NCBI GenBank assembly: GCA_039800165.1
Contig: JBDLRH010000095.1
Coordinates: 1 to 35,527, forward strand
Direction: 5' to 3'
Origin: JBDLRH01 sp039800165
GTDB taxonomy: Bacteria > Pseudomonadota > Gammaproteobacteria > Burkholderiales > Burkholderiaceae_C
DNA: 35,527 nt
A program made the translations under genes and the position numbers. Of this stretch, positions 31,501-35,527 are shown piece by piece. Within the stretch, counting starts at the first letter, position 1. Every line of letters starts with the position of its first letter. Below the pieces are notes generated by a model. The model was not told where the DNA came from. It made no database searches and saw only the letters and a list, made by a program, of their open reading frames with translations.

Positions 31501-31758
31501 TCCGTACCAATTATTAAAAAAATCCCAATTCCAGCCGGATGCGCTTACTGTGTATTTTCCTCTTAAGAGGGTGCCTAAGCTGTAGGCATCGTCATCTCGG
31601 GAAAAATTATATACAAGTGCACCATAGGCAGTATTTAAAATTCCTTCCGCCAAGGTGTAAGTCGTACTATAGATTGACCCTGGCGCATCTCTAGATCCAG
31701 CTAAAGATGAGGTGTAGGTGCCGTAGTACCGCTCGTCTAACGTATATAGAAAGACCAT
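28510..31758 (-). CDS. large secreted repeat adhesin: cadherin-like and Ig-like repeats plus DUF4214
   Basis: A 1082-residue protein from ATG 31758 (a TTG six codons upstream is less likely). Residues 1-150 are a Tyr/Ser/Gly-rich beta domain resembling pre-peptidase C-terminal modules, and 155-240 an Ig-like domain. Then come cadherin-like units at about 240, 333, 527 and 615 (AEDT.., FTFTVSDGKGGSNTYTQ) and putative Ig units (LPSWLTFNQNTRTFSGTPS) at about 423 and 710. Next is a GFDGGAGVDSAKFQG segment with the SDTLLNIERVEFAD signature, and a C-terminal DUF4214 domain (about 897-1000, ADLYVAFFNRVPDGDGMEYW). There is no Sec signal, so type I secretion is expected; no transporter genes are in the window. 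The first ~305 codons are much AT-richer than the rest. Confidence 0.88.
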   Translation of the reverse strand: MVFLYTLDERYYGTYTSSLAGSRDAPGSIYSTTYTLAEGILNTAYGALVYNFSRDDDAYSLGTLLRGKYTVSASGWNWDFFNNWYGGYTPSVYIYNASGALITTGYAGSASFTVTTSGDYYAVVEGGLSSSEYELYYTKSSLPNSPATINASITGGTTVGSTLSLTGTYYDADGTSTSLLTYAWATSRDGLTWTTVGTQSTYIVKSSDAGKYIDIIISFVDDAGFSEVVSPAAIFIQPTNTAPTSSNGVATIQEDQPFVGYLPASADIDGDPIVYAKASNPSNGTAAISTDGSLLYSPNTNFFGTDTFTFTVSDGKGGSNTYTQTITVTAVNDAPVVANGSASTAEDTQLSASVPVATDVDSASLTYSLVGAATNGTVVLNANGSYTYTPKANFGGSDSFTYRVSDGQANSNTATVSLTITAVNDAPVVANAIPDQSATAGTALNFTFAANAFTDVETANLSYAATRGDGSALPSWLTFNQNTRTFSGTPSAADVGSLQVKVTASDGSLTANDTFALVVNAQPNAAPTGANGNASTAEDTPLNGQLPAATDANGDTITYARLSDGAHGTVTVGANGSYTYTPAANYAGPDAFTFTVSDGKGGSNTYTQNITITAVNDAPVAASGSAMTVEDAVFTGSVPAATDVDSSSLTYGLVSGPANGTLTLNANGSYSYRPNANFAGSDSFTYLATDGQANSNTATFSLTVTGTNDTPVLATPLADQAAVAGSAFAFTVAANSFADVDGDSLSYTATRGDGSDLPSWLTFNQNTRSFSGTPSSSDVGSLEVRVRASDGEYNTSDTFVLAIADGQPKPVPGDSGNNALRSTSANEGFDGGAGVDSAKFQGSASQYRFTQESGKLRVSDTTAGRDGSDTLLNIERVEFADMTLNLTVDDTARTIPETALNRIADLYVAFFNRVPDGDGMEYWIGQYRQGKKINDIAEAFYNAGVFFGDITGYRAGMTDVDFINVVYRNVLGRPEGADQGGQDYWTKKLRDGSATKGTLVSDILDAAYGPAFSDPTNPFHWVQKLLYNKLEVAKQVALAWGVNYNSPEDSISKGMAIAAAVTPDSTTAAITLVGVDLPSAGL
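29441..30342 (-). repeat. 852-bp internal tandem duplication in the adhesin gene
   Basis: Two independent markers are offset by exactly 852 bp. The 50-bp stretch 29441-29490 matches 30293-30342 with two differences, and 29906-29973 matches 30758-30825 closely. The unit is a block of two cadherin-like domains plus one putative-Ig domain, 284 codons long. Residue blocks about 240-526 and 527-810 are the two copies. The span given runs between the first marker pair only. Confidence 0.85.
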
Positions 31759-31785
31759 GTTGTATACGCCTATCAATATTTAATA

Positions 31786-31813
31786 AATATATGGCCCCCT
31801 ACTATTACAACAA
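31786..31813 (-). promoter_or_regulatory. candidate promoter of the adhesin gene
   Basis: On the minus strand TTGTTG (31813-31808) and TATATT (31791-31786) are 16 bp apart, giving a short leader of about 20 nt before ATG 31758. The surrounding 31760-31860 is the most AT-rich DNA in the window, so chance matches are likelier here. The rest of 31777-31985 holds no gene. Confidence 0.4.
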
Positions 31814-31985
31814 CCGCTTCTTTGCAAATATTTTATTTTTCTGGTTGCCACTAATGGAGGGGATGTGAAGGATTTTGGTAATAATGCGCGACATCAGGTA
31901 TGGGTCCCGGGGTGGCGGATATGAAGTCTGTGCCTGCGCTGTGCACATGATTGTAAGTAAGGGTCAATCTCTAATCAAGGAACTA

Positions 31986-32753
31986 TCAGCTGGCTATGAC
32001 TACAGCTCTAGCGCGCAGGCGTCGGCGTTCCGTGTGAAATCTGAAGGGTAGGTCGAGCCGCCCGGCGCTAGCGTTGGCTTCCTCGACCCCGTGACGTAGT
32101 TCCGCTGCGTAGTACGTGCTCCCCGGGTGTTCTCCCTCGACGATCACGACGCCCAGCGCGTCGAGCGTGTCGAAGTCCAGTATCTCGAAGAACGCCTTCG
32201 CCTGACCCTGGCTGCCATGGTTGACCGGGAAGAACTCGCTCTGGGTGTAGTCCACCGGCTGCTGCAGCCATTCCGCGACCTCATCACGGAAGCGCGATAC
32301 ACCCGCTGCGCCCTCCAACTCGATCCACGCCTGCCAGCCGAAGTCGGGGTCGTTGTTGATGGCGTCGACGATCTTTCTGGCGTGCGGACGGCTCAGCGAA
32401 GCCCCCCGGGACTTGGCTTCCAGCTTCCGCTCGAGGACTTGAGCTTCGGCTGATGCCAGATCCTGGAAGTGCCGCGCCAGTGGAACGCAGCTGTCAACGG
32501 CGTCGATTACGTCCTGCGGCGTCTTCATCCACCCTGGCGAGATGGCAAATACGTCTTCCCAGACCTCGTCTTGCAGGTAGTCAGGAACGCGGATCGTCCC
32601 CCACTCATCGACGGCAAAGTACCAAGGGTCAGCGGTAGCCTGCTGCCAGACTGCATCGACCACAGCCGCAGGTGCCTGGTCAGGTAGGTAGAAGCTCGCA
32701 CCCAACCCCGCCAGCGCCTGCAAGAACGCCCGGCGATTGATCTGCGCGCTCAT
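31986..32753 (-). CDS. twin-arginine signal protein of unknown function
   Basis: A 255-residue protein. It starts MSAQINRRAFLQALAGLGAS, a Tat-like signal (NRRAFLQAL plus a short weakly hydrophobic stretch), so export in folded form is likely. The body is acidic and Trp-rich, with AVDEWGTIRVPDYLQDEVWE, DVIDAVDSCVPLARHFQDLA and a final basic FRFHTERRRLRARAVVIAS. I recognise no family. ATG 32753 overlaps the stop of the upstream small gene by 4 bp (ATGA), so the two are co-translated and probably work together. The longer open frame to 32942 lies inside that gene and is rejected. Confidence 0.7.
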   Translation of the reverse strand: MSAQINRRAFLQALAGLGASFYLPDQAPAAVVDAVWQQATADPWYFAVDEWGTIRVPDYLQDEVWEDVFAISPGWMKTPQDVIDAVDSCVPLARHFQDLASAEAQVLERKLEAKSRGASLSRPHARKIVDAINNDPDFGWQAWIELEGAAGVSRFRDEVAEWLQQPVDYTQSEFFPVNHGSQGQAKAFFEILDFDTLDALGVVIVEGEHPGSTYYAAELRHGVEEANASAGRLDLPFRFHTERRRLRARAVVIAS

Positions 32754-33178
32754 GACGAACTCCCAGGCTCGCCGCCGTGGGCGTCTGCCTCCTGGCTCGC
32801 TGGCAGGAGGTACCGCGCCAAGGCTTCGTCCATCCAAGCCAGCATGGACGCCATGACGACCGGATCGTCCATCCCGCGCAGTTCCCCGGCGGCCTCGGCT
32901 TGCTGGTCGTTCGGGTCGCCAGGTCGGATCGGAACCAACCACTGGTCCGCATGCTCGATGCCGGCGCTCAGCGTAACGACCGGCCAGTGGACGCGGCCAT
33001 CGCGCTCACGGACGGCCCACGGTTTCTGATGCACCGGGACGATGAGCCAGGTCGGCCCCAGGTCTGTTGTGATCTTGAGCGGCCCATGGACCCAGAGCAG
33101 TCGGCCGATGTTCTCCGCGCACGTGGGTTCGTCGCGAATGACCAGTGCCAGGTCACCCGGCTTGCAGTTGAGCTTCAT
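32750..33178 (-). CDS. small beta-rich protein (SH3/KOW-like start), partner of the Tat protein
   Basis: A 142-residue protein from ATG 33178 (AAGGG 10 nt before; GTG 33187 is the alternative). It begins MKLNCKPGDLALVIRDEPTC and continues NIGRLLWVHGPL with TWLIVPVHQKPWAV, a pattern of short strands like an SH3/KOW barrel where PGDLALVI forms the first strand. A helix (VVMASMLAWMDEALARYLL) follows. No signal peptide and no named family. It is coupled to the Tat-signal gene by ATGA. Similar small proteins are frequent in integrated elements, where they are uncharacterised. The 150 bp upstream to 33328 show no gene. Confidence 0.65.
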   Translation of the reverse strand: MKLNCKPGDLALVIRDEPTCAENIGRLLWVHGPLKITTDLGPTWLIVPVHQKPWAVRERDGRVHWPVVTLSAGIEHADQWLVPIRPGDPNDQQAEAAGELRGMDDPVVMASMLAWMDEALARYLLPASQEADAHGGEPGSSS

Positions 33179-33328
33179 GTCACACACACCCTTACCCCCA
33201 AGAACAGTGATGCGATCACGGCACGCTGGGGTGGGTACGTGGGTGACGCTTTAGCAGCACTTGTCAGTCGCCCTGCAAGTTGTCCTTAACTCGGCGACGC
33301 CTGGCGCAGCAGGCTGGAACTCAATGTA

Positions 33329-33676
33329 TCAGCGCGCTGGCGTGTAGCCTCTTTGCTTCAGGCACGCGACGTAATCTGACTGGGCGGATCCGGCGGCCCA
33401 GAGCATGCCGCCGAGTCCAGCCAGCCCGGCGCCCATCTGGCCGTACGGATTCATCTGCGGGGGTGTCGTCATGACCGCATGGCCGACCGAGTCGACCTTG
33501 GCCTGCGCGATTTGGGCGCACTCGGCGTCGTCGGCCTGGAATTGCCCGTGGCTTCTGCCGTTGAGATACCAGCGCTCGGGCGTTGAGGCACACCCGCCCA
33601 GCAGTCCAAGCAGGAGCACACAGAGCGCGCCTTGGCGAAGCAAGCCCGTCATGCCAGCCGTCAACCCACGCCCCAT
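33329..33676 (-). CDS. putative lipoprotein, 115 aa
   Basis: The N-terminus has a basic start, a hydrophobic stretch and a lipobox LGLLGGC with Cys29, so lipidation and membrane anchoring are expected. The mature part has DDAECAQIAQAKVDSVGHA, a glycine-rich GQMGAGLAGLGGMLWAAGSA that could insert in a membrane, and a final DYVACLKQRGYTPAR. The two Cys (AEC, VAC) frame the Gly segment, a layout seen in small envelope lipoproteins with a CLxxRGY end. The ATG shares one base with the stop of the IGN-repeat gene (TGATG), which suggests translational coupling. Function unknown. Confidence 0.75.
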   Translation of the reverse strand: MGRGLTAGMTGLLRQGALCVLLLGLLGGCASTPERWYLNGRSHGQFQADDAECAQIAQAKVDSVGHAVMTTPPQMNPYGQMGAGLAGLGGMLWAAGSAQSDYVACLKQRGYTPAR

Positions 33677-34050
33677 CAGTTGCAGAACACCGAGTTGCCG
33701 ATCGTCTGGCAGGTGGTGGTTCGGCCGTCCGAGCCGTTGATGTGGCGGGTGTTGCCGATCGTCTGTGTGGTGGCGCTGTAGCCATCGCTGCGGCTGTAGT
33801 ACGAGGAGCTGCCGATACCGACCGAGGCGCTGGTGCGCCCATCGGGCAGGCTGCCGTAGGTGGTGTTGCCGATCCGGTTGTAGGTTGAACCGTTGGAGCC
33901 GTAGGTGGAGTTGCCGATGGACTGGTACGTTGTGCCGCTGCTGGAGTAGGTCGTATTGCCAATACGCGAATAGGTGGTCTGCGCGACGGTCGCTTGGCTG
34001 GCCAGCAGGGCCGACACAAGGGTTGTAAGGATGGCGATGATCTTGGGCAT
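33676..34050 (-). CDS. secreted IGN-repeat protein
   Basis: A 124-residue protein. A Sec signal (MPKIIAILTTLVSALLASQA, cleavage near residue 23) is followed almost entirely by a Ser/Thr/Tyr/Gly-rich repeat: YSRIGNTTYSSSGTT, YQSIGNSTYGSNGST, YNRIGNTTYGSLPDGRT, then degenerate units ending TTCQTIGNSVFCN with two Cys. The unit is about 16 residues with IGN[TS]xY as the core. The regular beta pattern suggests a small solenoid or curli-like stack on the cell surface; this is inference. ATG 34050 is chosen because it begins the signal peptide; the frame extends to 34155 without one. It is coupled to the lipoprotein gene. Confidence 0.75.
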   Translation of the reverse strand: MPKIIAILTTLVSALLASQATVAQTTYSRIGNTTYSSSGTTYQSIGNSTYGSNGSTYNRIGNTTYGSLPDGRTSASVGIGSSSYYSRSDGYSATTQTIGNTRHINGSDGRTTTCQTIGNSVFCN

Positions 34051-34229
34051 GGTGCAGTGCTCTTGGAGGTCAGCGCCAGCAGGCGCCGGGGTGGCGGGAG
34101 GGGGACGACGGCATCCTAGGAAGCCAACGCCACTTCCGGGAGAAATTCCCCTCAAACTCTGCCAAGCAGGCGACGAGGGCTTGCGGTGGCTGCCTTACCC
34201 TTGGAGCAGTCGATTGATGGAGAGAAAAG

Positions 34230-34793
34230 ATGGTCTGGCCGTTTGCAGCGCGTGGTGCCCGGGTCAGTACGGTGTCGGTGCGCATCGAGGGCATGCCGCC
34301 GTTTGAGGCGTTTCTTGAGAACAACGCCGTGATCAAGGTCTGGCTGCCCACCAAGCTGTCAGAGCGCGTGGACTGGTTGAGCGCGCACGTCGGTGCCAGC
34401 CGGCCGGACGTGCTGCGCGGCACCCTGTTCGAGCATGTCTACGGCGCGATAGCGATGCGCCAGCTCGAGGTGTTTGCCAAGAAGCGGCTTGAGGAGATCG
34501 ACATTCGGTTCTCGCGGCGCCAACCCGACTCCACGATCAAGAAAAGCACGCCGCGAAACACCAACCTCGAGATGCTGGGCAAGGCATCCGACGACTTCAA
34601 GCTGCACTTACCCCAGCGGCTCAAGGATGACCTGGCTGGGCTGGCCGGCATCCACCGGATCACGACCTCGCACTACGTGCGCAAGGCACTCGTGCTCGAG
34701 CTCATGGGCGAGCGTTTCCATGCCGACTGGCAGGTCGCGCTCGGCAAGCTCGGGCCGATGGGGGCGGATGTGGAGGCGCTTGAGCGGGAGTGA
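34230..34793 (+). CDS. tandem ribbon-helix-helix DNA-binding protein
   Basis: A 187-residue protein with two 40-residue segments that align without gaps: 33-72 (AVIKVWLPTKLSERVDWLSA onward) and 121-160 (DDFKLHLPQRLKDDLAGLAG onward). Both have a short strand KxxLP, a helix with LxxLxx, a turn, and a helix ending VYG or LMG, the ribbon-helix-helix plan. Two such units in one chain would form a single-chain pseudo-dimer, as in TraY of F-like plasmids. It may bind an operator or transfer/replication origin of the element. GGAGAG lies 5 bp before the ATG. It is convergent with the ATPase gene to its right and divergent from the IGN gene. Confidence 0.7.
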   Translation: MVWPFAARGARVSTVSVRIEGMPPFEAFLENNAVIKVWLPTKLSERVDWLSAHVGASRPDVLRGTLFEHVYGAIAMRQLEVFAKKRLEEIDIRFSRRQPDSTIKKSTPRNTNLEMLGKASDDFKLHLPQRLKDDLAGLAGIHRITTSHYVRKALVLELMGERFHADWQVALGKLGPMGADVEALERE

Positions 34794-34866
34794 GAGGTGC
34801 GTCACTTGCATACGTCCCGCCAGCTATGCCGAGTTCTGCCGCGCAGACGCCGCAGATCTGTAGGAA

Positions 34867-34912
34867 ATAGGGTGGCGTGTGGCGGTAGCTCCGCCGCCAC
34901 GCCATTCCCTAT
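34867..34912. terminator. long hairpin between convergent genes
   Basis: The sequence ATAGGG-TGGCGTG-GGCGG pairs with CCGCC-CACGCCA-CCCTAT around loop TAGCT, with only small internal loops, so about 18 bp of stem. It lies between the RHH gene and the ATPase gene, which converge here, and could be a bidirectional terminator. It lacks a long T-run on either side. An element-specific recombination or replication site is the alternative. Confidence 0.5.
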
Positions 34913-34923
34913 ACGGCGGCAGA

Positions 34924-34954
34924 GGTGGTTTGAACGGCAGAGGTTCAAGCCACC
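34924..34954. repeat. second hairpin with flanking direct repeats
   Basis: GGTGGTTTGAAC and GTTCAAGCCACC form a 12-bp stem with one mismatch and a 7-nt loop. The decamer CGGCAGAGGT occurs twice with an 18-bp period (34917-34926, 34935-34944), overlapping the hairpin. It is 14 bp from the ATPase stop codon. Confidence 0.5.
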
Positions 34955-34967
34955 CCCCGATGGCCAG

Positions 34968-35527
34968 TCAGGTGAGGACCGGCTCATCGGCAGAACCGCC
35001 GAAGTCCAACGGCTCAAAGTGAGCTCCTGGCCGTCCCCGCACCTCGTGATAAATCACCCTGCCGCAGGTCATCAGGTGGGTGCAGGCATCCCGCACATCT
35101 TTTCGGTTCATGGCGAGGTCCTTCGCCTTCTCCTCCAAAGCGGTCTTGCAGTAGCGTCGGGCCTGCGCGTACTCGCTGGCAAGGAAGTCATAAACCCGAT
35201 TTGCAAATGTTTCCGACAGCGCTGGCAGATCTCGGCAGCCGAGTCCGTCAAGGTGCGTAAACCGGAATCCCTCTCGCAGGATGTAGATCGGCGGCTGGGG
35301 GGCGCAGTAGCTCATCTTGGGAAGGGCCATCACGAGGCCTTGCTGGTTATCGTGCAGCGGCTTCCCGGTAGCTTTGAGCCATTCAGCAGCACTCAGCGGC
35401 TGCATCACCGCGACCATTCGGCAGCCGTCTGCCAGTGCGCTACCGCCCCGGCCAGCGTATTGATCGAGGATCTTGTCGCGTGAAACAGCCTTGCCTGTGT
35501 GATGGATACCCTCGACACAGCAGTCCA
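34968..35527 (-). CDS. RepA-like AAA family ATPase, C-terminal part (cut by window edge)
   Basis: The frame is open from the right edge to the stop at 34968, so the protein starts beyond the window; about 186 residues are visible. Near the edge it reads GIHHTGKAVSRDKI and then GRGGSALADGCRMVAVMQPL, the two signatures of RecA-like hexameric helicases of the RepA/AAA_25 group (HHTGK, and the RGxSAL..xxR segment). These enzymes unwind DNA in plasmid or phage replication. The C-terminal ~100 residues, ALSETFANRVYDFLASEYAQ onward, are helical and end GGSADEPVLT. The Walker A and B motifs lie outside. It supports a mobile origin for the region. Confidence 0.8.
   Translation of the reverse strand, partial: DCCVEGIHHTGKAVSRDKILDQYAGRGGSALADGCRMVAVMQPLSAAEWLKATGKPLHDNQQGLVMALPKMSYCAPQPPIYILREGFRFTHLDGLGCRDLPALSETFANRVYDFLASEYAQARRYCKTALEEKAKDLAMNRKDVRDACTHLMTCGRVIYHEVRGRPGAHFEPLDFGGSADEPVLT

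Noticed and set aside
33690..33970. Repeat array that could be mistaken for a CRISPR
   Set aside because: The repeats are short, in frame, degenerate and encode the IGN units of a secreted protein. There are no unique spacers and no cas genes.
27717..35527. Second copy of the tRNA-Ser 3' end as an attachment site
   Set aside because: I looked for the T-arm and acceptor sequence in the rest of the window by eye and found none; the element, if any, would end outside.

Overview
The window looks like a chromosomal segment of a high-GC betaproteobacterium of the order Burkholderiales, near the Comamonadaceae / Leptothrix-Rubrivivax group. This rests on the riboflavin cluster order ribD-ribE-ribBX-ribH-nusB, the glyA-nrdR pair, the series lpxH-ppiB-ppiA-TPR-cysS-accA-tilS-lysC, and the protein sequences. 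No species call is possible from sequence reading alone.

Region 1 (1-13.8 kb, all minus strand) reads from right to left. A ZTP (pfl-motif) riboswitch and glyA come first, then nrdR. A six-gene type IV pilus minor-pilin operon follows (pilE, fimT, pilW, pilX, a giant pilV, and a second fimT-like gene). After it come ribD, ribE, ribBX, ribH, nusB, a class I aminotransferase and ybgC, which is cut by the left edge. Most junctions are 4-bp ATGA overlaps or very short gaps, so long co-transcribed units are likely. The pilin operon sits exactly between nrdR and ribD, two genes that are neighbours in many proteobacteria.

Region 2 (13.8-27.75 kb) is housekeeping. A membrane-anchored lytic transglycosylase is followed by a 710-bp non-coding stretch with a divergent promoter, stacked hairpins and a strong orphan terminator. 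Next is a 992-residue DUF349 protein that is probably leaderless. MtfA, LpxH, two cyclophilins and a secreted TPR protein lie on the minus strand. CysS, an AlkA-type glycosylase, AccA, TilS, aspartate kinase and tRNA-Ser(GCT) lie on the plus strand.

Region 3 (27.75-35.5 kb), starting directly after tRNA-Ser and its terminator, is accessory DNA. It holds a phage-type HGGxSTG protein and a 1082-residue repeat adhesin built by an 852-bp internal duplication, whose 5' third is AT-rich and appears to have a different origin. It also holds a coupled pair consisting of a Tat-signal protein and a small beta-rich protein, a coupled pair consisting of a lipoprotein and an IGN-repeat secreted protein, a tandem ribbon-helix-helix protein, two large hairpins, and the C-terminal part of a RepA-like AAA ATPase cut by the right edge. 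Gene content suggests an integrated plasmid- or phage-like element, possibly using tRNA-Ser as its site, but no integrase and no second att copy are visible.

The best candidates for something new are the giant PilV in an operon without pilY1, the structured non-coding stretch at 14.7-15.4 kb, the chimeric adhesin, and the small secreted and DNA-binding genes at the right end.
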